A DNA stretch of 64,000 nt from VAZQ01 sp045811525. GTDB taxonomy: Bacteria > Pseudomonadota > Alphaproteobacteria > Rhizobiales > Xanthobacteraceae. Made by a program: the position numbers and the translations under genes. The stretch spans positions 62,001 through 126,000 of the forward strand of contig JBJMTV010000030.1 of assembly GCA_045811525.1 (NCBI GenBank). The letters are read 5' to 3'. A model generated the notes under the pieces. The model worked only from the letters and a program-made list of their open reading frames with translations, was not told the origin of the DNA and did not search any database. Shown here piece after piece: positions 25,381 to 36,290 of this stretch; position 1 is the first letter of the stretch, and each line of letters starts with the position of its first letter.

Positions 25381-25737
25381 ATGCCTGGACTATCGATCCA
25401 TGTTGTCGACGTGTCGCGCGGTGTCGTCGGCACAGGCATGCAAGTTGCGCTGCACCGCTGCGGGGACGGCGGCAAGCTCGACCAAATCATGGAGGGGGCC
25501 ATTGGGGCGGCCGGGCTCCTTGAGGCACCTGAGCTCGCCACGATCTTCCCTGCCGGACGGTACCTTGTGCTGTTCCACGTTGGCGACTTCTATCGCCGCG
25601 CAGGCATAAAGCTGCCAGCGGTGCCCTTCCTGGATGTGGTCCAGTTTGCTTTCGGGATCAGCGACCCGGGTCAGCACTATCATCTGCCATTCAAGTGCAC
25701 CCCCTGGGGGTTCTCCTGCTTTCGCGGGGGTGCGTGA
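25381..25737 (+). CDS. uraH: 5-hydroxyisourate hydrolase (transthyretin-like), divergent C-terminus
   Basis: A 118-residue protein. The N-terminal motif GLSIHVVDVSRGVVGTGMQV matches the family (LxxHVLDxxxGxPAxG), with the catalytic His of HVVD. The centre shows FPAGRYLVLFHVGDFYRR, and the C-terminus YHLPFKCTPWGFSCFRGG corresponds to the signature YHVPLLLSPYGYSTYRGS with several changes (SPYGYSTYR becomes TPWGFSCFR). The enzyme opens 5-hydroxyisourate in urate degradation. The altered tail tetrapeptide (YRGS to FRGG plus A) may change activity. It sits 35 bp behind the ABC operon, suggesting purine- or ureide-related transport. Confidence 0.82.
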   Translation: MPGLSIHVVDVSRGVVGTGMQVALHRCGDGGKLDQIMEGAIGAAGLLEAPELATIFPAGRYLVLFHVGDFYRRAGIKLPAVPFLDVVQFAFGISDPGQHYHLPFKCTPWGFSCFRGGA

Positions 25738-25762
25738 GCGAGCTGGGCGGCGCGCAAACGCA

Positions 25763-25788
25763 AATGGCCGGGACGTCACCCGGCCATT
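25763..25788. terminator. Hairpin between convergent genes, probable terminator
   Basis: AATGGCCGGG-ACGTCA-CCCGGCCATT, a 10-bp perfect stem between the uraH-like and L,D-transpeptidase genes. No long T-run follows on either strand, so termination strength is uncertain. The core closely resembles the hairpin at 36171-36199. Confidence 0.55.
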
Positions 25789-25812
25789 CACGCTCGTGAA
25801 GAAAACTATTGT

Positions 25813-26481
25813 TCAGTAGATCGTGTTGCTTGACCTGCCGGCGCGGCGTTCGTGACTCATCGGCAGCACCACCACCTTCGTGCCCACATGCACGCGGCTA
25901 TAGAGGTCGATCACGTCCTCGTTGACCATGCGGATGCAGCCGGATGAGACCTGGCCGCCAATGGTTGAGGGGGCATTGGTGCCATGAATGCGATACACCG
26001 AGCCTGAGAGGTAGAGTGCTCGGGCGCCGAGCGGGTTGCTTGGACCGCCGGCCACGAACCGCGGCAGATAGGGCTGGCGCGCGATCATCTCAGAGGGCGG
26101 GGTCCAATCCGGCCATTCGGCCTTGCGCTCGATGTTCTTCACGCCCGACCAGGTGAATCCCTCACGACCAACGCCGATGCCGTAGCGCATCGCTTTGCCA
26201 CCCGGCAGAACGAGGTAAAGGAATGTGTTCGGAGTATCGACGATGATGGTGCCGGGGGCCTCATTCGTGCGGTAGCTCACGATCTGGCGCTTTAGGTCAG
26301 AGCGGACCTCGCCGCCGTCCTCGTCTGAAGGGCTTGGCGCATAAGCGTAAGCCTGCGAGGGAGCCTCTGGCCGCTGTGGGCCGAACAACGCTTCGAACGG
26401 ATTTGCGGAGGCGGGAGAGAAGGCCAGGGCAGCAATGGAGGCGACCCCAAGCGTGGCCGCAAGGCGGCAATATCTTTGCAT
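25813..26481 (-). CDS. L,D-transpeptidase (YkuD family), exported
   Basis: A 222-residue protein from the ATG at 26481 with a signal peptide (LAATLGVASIAALAFSPASA, residues 7-26). The YkuD domain covers about residues 80-205, with YRIHGTN (His166) and SSGCIRM (Cys182) as catalytic motifs. It forms 3-3 or lipoprotein cross-links in peptidoglycan. The linker before the domain is Pro/Ala-rich. A longer frame from 26538 would place basic residues ahead of the signal peptide and is unlikely. It stands alone, and its neighbours give no regulon hints. Confidence 0.93.
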   Translation of the reverse strand: MQRYCRLAATLGVASIAALAFSPASANPFEALFGPQRPEAPSQAYAYAPSPSDEDGGEVRSDLKRQIVSYRTNEAPGTIIVDTPNTFLYLVLPGGKAMRYGIGVGREGFTWSGVKNIERKAEWPDWTPPSEMIARQPYLPRFVAGGPSNPLGARALYLSGSVYRIHGTNAPSTIGGQVSSGCIRMVNEDVIDLYSRVHVGTKVVVLPMSHERRAGRSSNTIY

Positions 26482-26595
26482 GACGCACCCCTTTGTCCGA
26501 TCCGTACATGGGTCGGTGCAGGGGGGCGGCAGGTTCAAGACGCCGTGGGGAAATCGCCCGGCAGGGGCGAATCTGGCCGGTATGTGATTGTTGTG

Positions 26596-27096
26596 TCAGG
26601 TTTTTTGCTTCGCATGCCAGCCGACCACGGCCTCCGGAACGGCATCGGTCGAGGCAAAATAAGGCTTCACATCCAGTAGTGCAGTACCGTCCAGGCAGTC
26701 CAGGCCGATGACTTTGAGCTGATTGCCTTCGACCCCCACGAGCCGCACAGCGCTCAGAGCTATGGGATTGGGCCGTGCCGGCGAGCGCAGCGCGAAGGTC
26801 CCGCGGCCTACGCCGTAATGACGCGGCACCTGCACGACAAGGTCGCGCCGCGCCCGATCCATCCAATAGAGCACGACGAGATTGGAGCAGGTCTCCACAC
26901 CGGAGAGGCCGCCTTGCCAGCGCGCGTCCACCTCGATGGTGCAGACCGCTTCCGATTCGCGGGCGTTCTTCGGGCACTCCTCGGGTGCCTTCCAGGGAGT
27001 ACGAATGCGGCCAATGAAATAGAGCCCGGCATCGAACTGCGCGGGCAACTCAACCGAACGCTCACCCTCGCGGATGCCAAAATTCTTCTCGTCCAT
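26596..27096 (-). CDS. trmO: tRNA (N6-threonylcarbamoyladenosine(37)-N6)-methyltransferase TrmO-like
   Basis: A 166-residue protein from the ATG at 27096. It has the TsaA/UPF0066 pattern: FIGRIRTPWKAPEECPKNAR near residue 28, LSGVETCSNLVVLYWMDRA (usual LxGIExFSHxxVLYWxD), GVGRGTFALRSPARPNPIAL with the key R-S-P-x-R-P-N-P motif, and LDCLDGTALLDVKPYF. TrmO methylates t6A37 in tRNA decoding ACC in Enterobacteria. This short form lacks the C-terminal extension of E. coli TrmO. The longer frame to 27138 is not supported. Confidence 0.88.
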   Translation of the reverse strand: MDEKNFGIREGERSVELPAQFDAGLYFIGRIRTPWKAPEECPKNARESEAVCTIEVDARWQGGLSGVETCSNLVVLYWMDRARRDLVVQVPRHYGVGRGTFALRSPARPNPIALSAVRLVGVEGNQLKVIGLDCLDGTALLDVKPYFASTDAVPEAVVGWHAKQKT

Positions 27097-27192
27097 CGCG
27101 ATTGTCCTGCTGTGCGGCCCAGACGGCGGCTCTACCACTCACCGCTCCCTACCGTTGCCCACTCTTCACACTTGCGCTCCTCGCATAAACGT

Positions 27193-27208
27193 ATAAAGAT
27201 ATCTTTAT
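27193..27208. promoter_or_regulatory. Perfect palindrome, probable SahR/ArsR-type operator for the methionine operon
   Basis: ATAAAGATATCTTTAT, a 16-bp perfect palindrome 53 bp before the regulator start. A TATAAA -10-like hexamer (27192-27197) overlaps its left half, so binding would block transcription. The regulator immediately downstream is ArsR-type fused to a methyltransferase domain and controls metF-metH by neighbourhood. The identity as its operator is inference. Confidence 0.65.
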
Positions 27209-27260
27209 GTGTAGGCCGCCGAGGGCCGCCTCTGGGAAAGAATAGGGACAGCTGCCCACC

Positions 27261-28271
27261 GTGCCCAGCTCTGCCCACCTCTCGTTTGACGCGCTCAACA
27301 GCGCCTTGAAGGCCGCTGGCGAGGGCACGCGCTTGCGCATTCTGGCGCTTCTCGCCGAGGCCGAGCTCACCGTGTCTGAGTTGACCACGATCCTGCGCCA
27401 GTCGCAGCCACGAATATCCCGGCACTTGCGGCTCCTGGCTGAAGCTGGATTGGTCCAGCGTTTTCGCGAGGGCTCATGGGCATTCTTCCGCCTCGGTGAG
27501 CGTGGCGCTACGGCCGAGGTGAGCCGTGACCTGATCGGCCGTCTGAACCCGAATGACCCGACGCTAGAACGCGACCGCGAGCGCCTGCACGCCGTGCGGA
27601 CCGAGCGGCACGATCAGGCGCAAGCATATTTTCGCCGGCATGCCGCCGAATGGGACCGCATGCGCCAGCTCCACACTGCTGACGAGGCTGTGGAGACAGC
27701 CATTGTCACTGCGCTCGGCGGCACGGCGGTTCGCTCACTCCTCGACCTTGGCACCGGCACGGGCCGCATGCTCGAGCTCCTGGGTCCCGGCATTGAGCGC
27801 GGACTGGGCGTCGATCTCTCGCTCGCCATGCTGGCGATTGCCCGCAACCGACTCGACCGTGCGGCCCTTCGTCATTGCAGCGTGCGGCAGGGCAACATCT
27901 ACGATCTGCGCCTGCCGAAGGACTCCTTCGATGCTGTCATCATTCACCAGGTGCTGCATTTTCTCGATGACGGTGCGCGCGCCATCCACGAAGCGGCGCG
28001 TGTGCTGCGTCCGAGTGGCCGGTTGCTGGTGGTGGATTTTGCTCCCCACGAGCTCGAGTTCCTGCGCGATGAGCATGCACACCGTCGCCTCGGTTTTGCG
28101 CCTGAGACCGTGACGCAGTGGATGGTGGCTGCGGGGCTCGATGTCGTGCTGCAGCGGGACCTGGCTCCAGAAAGCGCAAGCCCTGGGAAGATCGCAGTCT
28201 CGCTGTGGCTCGGCCGCGATCGGCGGATCGCGCTGGCTGAACCCGTCCTCGCCGCCCGTGAGGTTGCCTGA
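27261..28271 (+). CDS. ArsR-family regulator fused to a SAM-dependent methyltransferase-like domain (SahR-like)
   Basis: A 336-residue protein. Residues 10-90 are a winged helix of ArsR type (GEGTRLRILALLAEAELTVS then LTTILRQSQPRISRHLRLL, recognition helix near 49-60) without the cysteine metal site. Residues 145-300 are a class I methyltransferase fold with motif I LLDLGTGTGRMLELLGPG at 160-177 and a VIIHQVLHFLDD-type motif II. Homologues in Alphaproteobacteria control methionine metabolism by sensing S-adenosylhomocysteine or SAM. The stop overlaps metF (ATGA), and the gene is first in the metF-metH operon. The GTG start at 27261 is the only plausible one. Confidence 0.85.
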   Translation: MPSSAHLSFDALNSALKAAGEGTRLRILALLAEAELTVSELTTILRQSQPRISRHLRLLAEAGLVQRFREGSWAFFRLGERGATAEVSRDLIGRLNPNDPTLERDRERLHAVRTERHDQAQAYFRRHAAEWDRMRQLHTADEAVETAIVTALGGTAVRSLLDLGTGTGRMLELLGPGIERGLGVDLSLAMLAIARNRLDRAALRHCSVRQGNIYDLRLPKDSFDAVIIHQVLHFLDDGARAIHEAARVLRPSGRLLVVDFAPHELEFLRDEHAHRRLGFAPETVTQWMVAAGLDVVLQRDLAPESASPGKIAVSLWLGRDRRIALAEPVLAAREVA

Positions 28272-29181
28272 TGACCAGCGTCACACGGCCGAGCCGCTTC
28301 GCCAACGCCGCTGCACAACAGCGCATTCGCGTGTCCTTCGAGTTCTTCCCGCCCAAGAGCGCCGAGATGGAGAGCGCGCTCTGGGAGGCGATCACCCGGC
28401 TGGCGCCGCTCAAGCCGCGCTTTGTCTCGGTCACTTATGGTGCCGGTGGCTCGACCCGCGAGCGCACCCACACAACGGTAAAGCGCATTCTCAGCGAGAC
28501 CGGGCTCACGCCTGCGGCGCATCTGACCTGCGTCGCGGCTACCGCTTGCGAGATCGACGAGGTCATCCGCAGCTATTGTGCTGCCGGTGTGCGCCACATC
28601 GTGGCCCTGCGCGGCGACCCGGTCGGCGGCGTGGCGGAGAGATACGCTCCGCATCCCGGCGGCTACAAGAACGGCGCCGATCTCGTCGCTGGCATCAAGC
28701 GCATCGCTGACGTTGAAGTGTCGGTGTCCGCCTATCCGGAGACGCACCCGGACAGCCCTACTGCCGAGGACGACCTCGACATGCTCGAGGCCAAGGTCGA
28801 CGCCGGCGCGGCACGCGCCATCACGCAATTCTTCTTCGAGAACGACCTGTACTTTCGCTACCTCGATCGGGTGCGCGCACGAAACATCAATGTGCCGGTC
28901 GTGCCTGGGATTCTGCCGGTGCAGAACTTCAAACAGATGAAGAATTTCGCTGCGCGCTGCGGCGCGTCCGTGCCGCAGTGGCTTGCCGAGCGCTTCGAGG
29001 GCCTCGATGAGGATGTCGCGACCCGCAAGCTCATTGCTGCGGCCGTGGCAGCCGAGCAGGTGCTCGATCTGGTCGATCGCGGCGTCACCGATTTTCACTT
29101 CTACACCATGAACCGCGCCGATCTCGTCTACGCGATCTGCCATCTCCTGGGGCTGCGGCCCGCTCTGCCGCAGGCTGCCTG

Positions 29182-29182
<1 letters not shown>
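28271..29182 (+). CDS. metF: 5,10-methylenetetrahydrofolate reductase MetF
   Basis: A 303-residue flavoenzyme supplying 5-methyltetrahydrofolate to MetH. Visible family marks: RVSFEFFPPKSAEMESALW, FVSVTYGAGGSTRERTHTTV, the flavin-binding RHIVALRGDPVGG, and AITQFFFENDLYFRYLDRV then VPVVPGILPVQNFKQMKNF. The length fits the bacterial enzyme, and it overlaps its neighbours at both ends (28271 and 29182), so the three genes form one translationally coupled operon. Confidence 0.97.
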
Positions 29183-32907
<3,725 letters not shown>

Positions 32908-32928
32908 CGCGCATTGGTCGCGGTGCGC

Positions 32929-33032
32929 CGTAGGGTGCGCAAAGCCGCACTGCGCGGCGTGCGCACCATCAACCTCTCGCATTCTCGTGGTGAATGGTGC
33001 GCACGGTGCTTCGCACCTTTGCACACCCTACG
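32929..33032. repeat. Palindromic intergenic repeat, copy C
   Basis: CGTAGGGTGCGCAAAGCCGC...ending GGTGCTTCGCACCTTTGCACACCCTACG; this is the most complete copy, and its ends are inverted repeats over about 20 bp. It sits 20-25 bp after the metH stop, so it probably lies in the mRNA 3' end. Confidence 0.85.
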
Positions 33033-33089
33033 ACGCGATCGCACGAGCGTTGCTTCGCAGCTTCGCACACGCCCGAGCGGCGCTGGCGC

Positions 33090-33131
33090 CGTAGGGTGCG
33101 CAAAGCCGCACTGAGCGGCGTGCGCACCATC
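33090..33131. repeat. Palindromic intergenic repeat, partial copy D
   Basis: A left half of the same element (CGTAGGGTGCGCAAAGCCGCA...GCGGCGTGCGCACCATC) about 60 bp after copy C, without the right half. Between C and D is further GCTTCGCACACGC-type sequence, suggesting nested or decayed copies. Confidence 0.7.
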
Positions 33132-33172
33132 GACTGTCTGCGATTGCACACCCGACGAGGGTCTGGTCGAGG

Positions 33173-33265
33173 TCAGAACGCGCCGAACAGAATGGCGGCG
33201 ATGAAGGCAAAGACGGCGCAGACTGCGAGTACTTCGAGCCGCAGCAGGGCAACGTTCGACGTCAC
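33173..33265 (-). CDS. 30-aa hydrophobic microprotein
   Basis: The minus-strand frame opens with GTG at 33265 behind GGGAGGAG at ideal spacing. It encodes 30 residues: a short polar start (TSNVALLRLE) and a single transmembrane stretch (VLAVCAVFAFIAAILFGAF), ending at TGA. Similar single-pass peptides of 30-60 residues are common in alphaproteobacterial intergenic regions. It lies between the metH 3' repeats and the divergent extensin region, with no partner gene. The strong ribosome binding site and clean transmembrane segment support it, but it is too short for certainty. Confidence 0.5.
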   Translation of the reverse strand: MTSNVALLRLEVLAVCAVFAFIAAILFGAF

Positions 33266-33472
33266 AGCCTCCTCCCGCACCGTTCAACCGCTGAAATCTA
33301 GCAGACAACGGGCGCGGCTAGAAATGTAAAGTATATTGCGACGCGAGAAGCGCTTTTCGCCGGCAATTTCAGCACGTTGGTAACATCCGCCTGCCATGAG
33401 CGATGTCGCCGGAGTGCGTGGGGCCGACATCACCGCTTTCGCTGCGGCGCGGAAGCTGGAAGCCGCAGAGGA

Positions 33473-33706
33473 TCAGCGCTGCCCGTCCAACAAGGCAGCG
33501 ATCCGTTCGGTCAGGCGGCGGGCAGAAGGCATCACCACAAACCCGGTAAGCGCCGCCACTGGCCACGCGATGAAATATGCCTTCACCCATTGCACCAGGA
33601 AGTCGGACGAAACGCCCAGATTGAGAAATGTGACGAGCAGCGTCACCATCAGCACCATGACGCTCGACATCAGCAGCGTCAGGATGAATCTGGTCTTCGC
33701 ATCCAT
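33473..33706 (-). CDS. DUF2798 membrane protein
   Basis: A 77-residue protein from the ATG at 33706 with two helices: TRFILTLLMSSVMVLMVTLL (about 4-23) and WVKAYFIAWPVAALTGFVVM (about 40-60). The C-terminus PSARRLTERIAALLDG matches the usual DUF2798 ending (xxPxxRRxxxxL). Its function is unknown. It is divergent from the extensin-like gene and close to it, so they may share a promoter region. Confidence 0.78.
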   Translation of the reverse strand: MDAKTRFILTLLMSSVMVLMVTLLVTFLNLGVSSDFLVQWVKAYFIAWPVAALTGFVVMPSARRLTERIAALLDGQR

Positions 33707-33829
33707 GATCGTGCACGCGCTCCTTTGTGCGCTCTTCTTAACCATATCGCCAGCCGCCGACCAGCGCTGCGCGCTCGCCAGGGAATCTGCAAAGAGGCGT
33801 TAACAAAATGCGCGGCATTGTCGCCGTCG

Positions 33830-35011
33830 ATGGCCTGGGGAGCTCGTTTCCATCCTGTCCGCTCCGCCGTGCTCGGTCTCGTCTGCGTGCTCGCGGGCTG
33901 CACTGGCAGCTTCTTTGCGGAGCGCGAGCCGTGGCGGCGCGAGGCAGAGGTGCAGTGCCTGACCTCTGGTGCCATCAAGGAGGGCGCAGGCATCGTTCGC
34001 ATCGCGCCGATCAATGGGCCCGGCACGTGCGGTGCTGACTTTCCGCTGCGCGTCTCGGTTCTCGGCGAAAGCGCAGCGCTCGGGTTTGCAGACGATCCAC
34101 GGCCGCCGGCTCCGCTGACTTATCCGCGGTCGCAAGGAGTGCGCTCACCCGCTCCGGCCATGGAGAGGGGTGAGACAACCGAGACGCCGGTGTCGCTCAG
34201 CCCGCGCTCCGTGGGGCAAGGCATGCCCTCGAGCGTTCCGTCGTCTTCAACTTATGACTTCCGGCGTCCCCATGGCCGATCGCCAGAAGCCGGTTTCAAT
34301 CGCGCCCGCAGCGGGTACGACCCCGTGCCAGAGATTGGTGGGCAGGGCAGTGCATCAGCGACTGCCGTTTCGACGCCAGTCGCCGTGAGCCCGGCGGCAA
34401 CGCTTGCCTGTCCCATTATTTCCGAGCTTGAGCGCTGGATTGCCACTGCGGTGCAGCCCTCGGCGCTGCGCTGGTTCGGCTCGCCCGTCGTTGAGATCAG
34501 ACAGATCTCGGCTTATTCATGCCGCGGGATGAACGGCAATCCGCGTGCGAGCATTTCCGAGCACGCCTTCGGCAATGCGCTGGACATCGCGTCCTTCACG
34601 CTCGCCGATGGGCGCACCGTCTCCGTGAAAGGCGGCTGGAATGGTTTGCCGGAAGAGCAGGGATTCCTGCGCGACGTTCAAGGCGCTGCCTGCGAGCAGT
34701 TCACGACCGTCTTGGCCCCCGGGTCGAACGTCTACCACTACGATCATATCCACGTTGATTTGATGCGGCGCTCGAGCGGTCATCGGGCCTGCAATCCGGG
34801 CGCGGTCTCGGGCGAGGAGGTGGCACGGCGGGCGGCGGGTCGCTACGCCGGACGGCGCAGCGGTGAGCCCGCAGTCACAGGCTCGCTCATCGCGCGCTCC
34901 AAGGGCTCGCCCGCGGCGCCCGCCCGCTGGCGTACCAATGCGGCCGAGGAGCGCCGCCGATCAGCATTGCCGCTCGCCCAGCCTGGGAGTGACGGGTTCG
35001 ACGGCGACTGA
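33830..35011 (+). CDS. Extensin-like domain lipoprotein
   Basis: A 393-residue protein. The first 28 residues form a lipoprotein leader with a lipobox ending LAGC (VLGLVCVLAGCTGSFF). Residues 30-110 and 200-330 hold the extensin C-terminal-like domain common in Alphaproteobacteria: IISELERWIATAVQPSALRW, ISAYSCRGMNGNPRASISEH and AFGNALDIASFTLADGRTVS, with SEHAFGNALDI as the signature and a late YHYDHIHVDLMRR, consistent with a zinc peptidase-like site. An inserted Pro/Ser/Arg region lies at about 100-190, and the C-terminus is Arg/Ala-rich. ATG at 33830 and TTG at 33818 are the start options. Role presumably envelope or peptidoglycan-related. Confidence 0.85.
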   Translation: MAWGARFHPVRSAVLGLVCVLAGCTGSFFAEREPWRREAEVQCLTSGAIKEGAGIVRIAPINGPGTCGADFPLRVSVLGESAALGFADDPRPPAPLTYPRSQGVRSPAPAMERGETTETPVSLSPRSVGQGMPSSVPSSSTYDFRRPHGRSPEAGFNRARSGYDPVPEIGGQGSASATAVSTPVAVSPAATLACPIISELERWIATAVQPSALRWFGSPVVEIRQISAYSCRGMNGNPRASISEHAFGNALDIASFTLADGRTVSVKGGWNGLPEEQGFLRDVQGAACEQFTTVLAPGSNVYHYDHIHVDLMRRSSGHRACNPGAVSGEEVARRAAGRYAGRRSGEPAVTGSLIARSKGSPAAPARWRTNAAEERRRSALPLAQPGSDGFDGD

Positions 35012-35176
35012 GGCCTTGTTTCCCTGTTGACCGCCAGCGGATGCGGGCTGCAGCGCAAAGTTGTGGAAAACCAAGGCTCTAGATCGGTTTGCCCCTCGGT
35101 GCAGCAGCCCTTACAATGCCGGCTCTCGATACCGATATAATCAGGGCGTAAAATTCTTCTGGGAGGACAATAGAAA

Positions 35177-36148
35177 ATGTTCCGACTCTGTCACCGCCCG
35201 CTGCTGGCTCTTGCCGCAGCTGCAGCGGCGCTGCTGCTGGTCGTTGGCGATGCGGATGCCCGTGCGGGACGCGGCGGCAGCTTCGGCAGCCGCGGCTCAC
35301 AAACCTATTCGGCCCCACCTTCGACCGCGACCGCGCCGGGAGCGACGCGGCCTATGGAGCGAAGCATGACGCAACCCGGGCAGTCCGGCGGGCTGGCGCA
35401 ACGTCCGGCCACGACGTCCCCGGGCGGCGGTTGGCTCGGCCGACCGGGCTTCATGGGCGGGTTGTTTGCTGGCTTCCTCGGCGCAGGCCTGCTCGGAATG
35501 CTGTTCGGCCATGGGCTGTTCGGCGGCCTCGGCGGGTTTGCATCCATGCTTGGCCTTCTGCTGCAGGTCGGTATTGTCGCCGTGATCGGCTACATGCTGT
35601 GGACGTGGTGGCAGCGGCGCAACCAACCGGCCCTGGCGAGCGGTCCCGCCCTCCGCAGTACGTATCCCGGATACGGCGAACGCAGCCAGCCAAGCTTCGC
35701 ATCAGGTGGCGGCGGAGGATCTGTTGAGCCGCGCACCGCCGGCACGGATGGTGTCGGCCTCACCCCGGAGGACTTCAACACGTTCGAGCACATCCTTGGT
35801 GATGTGCAGAGCGCCTACGGCGCCGAGGACCTGAACCGGCTGCGCGCTCGGGCAACGCCGGAAATGGTGTCCTACTTCGCCGAGGACCTCGCCGCCAATT
35901 CCAGCAAAGGCGTGGTGAACAAAATCTCTGACGTCAAGCTCTTGCAGGGTGACTTGGCCGAGGCTTGGCGCGAAGGCGATACCGATTATGCCACGGTGGC
36001 CATGCGCTATTCGCTGGCCGACCAGATTGTCGAGCGCGACAGCGGCCGGGTGGTTGAAAGCGGAGCGAATGAGGCCACGGAAGTGTGGTCCTTCATGCGC
36101 AAGCGCGGCGGTCACTGGCTGCTCGCAGCCATCCAGCAGGCGGCCTGA
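35177..36148 (+). CDS. TIM44-like domain membrane protein
   Basis: A 323-residue protein with a leader segment (LLALAAAAAALLLVVGDADA, about 9-28), a Gly/Ser/Pro-rich linker, and a hydrophobic Gly-rich membrane segment pair at about 95-140 (FMGGLFAGFLGAGLLGMLFG; LGLLLQVGIVAVIGYMLWTW). The C-terminal Tim44/Mba1-like alpha+beta domain covers about 195-322 (LTPEDFNTFEHILGDVQSAY; LRARATPEMVSYFAEDLA; EVWSFMRKRGGHWLLAAIQ). Bacterial members are membrane-anchored proteins of unclear function, related to the mitochondrial import factor. The start ATG follows a GGGAGG ribosome binding site. Confidence 0.9.
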   Translation: MFRLCHRPLLALAAAAAALLLVVGDADARAGRGGSFGSRGSQTYSAPPSTATAPGATRPMERSMTQPGQSGGLAQRPATTSPGGGWLGRPGFMGGLFAGFLGAGLLGMLFGHGLFGGLGGFASMLGLLLQVGIVAVIGYMLWTWWQRRNQPALASGPALRSTYPGYGERSQPSFASGGGGGSVEPRTAGTDGVGLTPEDFNTFEHILGDVQSAYGAEDLNRLRARATPEMVSYFAEDLAANSSKGVVNKISDVKLLQGDLAEAWREGDTDYATVAMRYSLADQIVERDSGRVVESGANEATEVWSFMRKRGGHWLLAAIQQAA

Positions 36149-36170
36149 CAGCCGCAGCGGATCAAAATGC

Positions 36171-36199
36171 AAATGGCCGGCATCGTGCCGGCCATTTTG
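36171..36199. terminator. Bidirectional hairpin terminator
   Basis: AAATGGCCGGCA-TCG-TGCCGGCCATTT, a 12-bp perfect stem with a 3-base loop, followed on the + strand by TTG. It lies between the convergent TIM44-like gene and the 5-oxoprolinase gene. It shares the core AATGGCCGG with the hairpin at 25763. Confidence 0.8.
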
Positions 36200-36290
36200 T
36201 CTGGAGGTTGTGTGTTGGGCCTCGCAGCATTCAGCGCCGAGCTGAAGTCCTGGCACCCGACGCGAGTGGCCGGGCCGACAGGCCTTCTCT

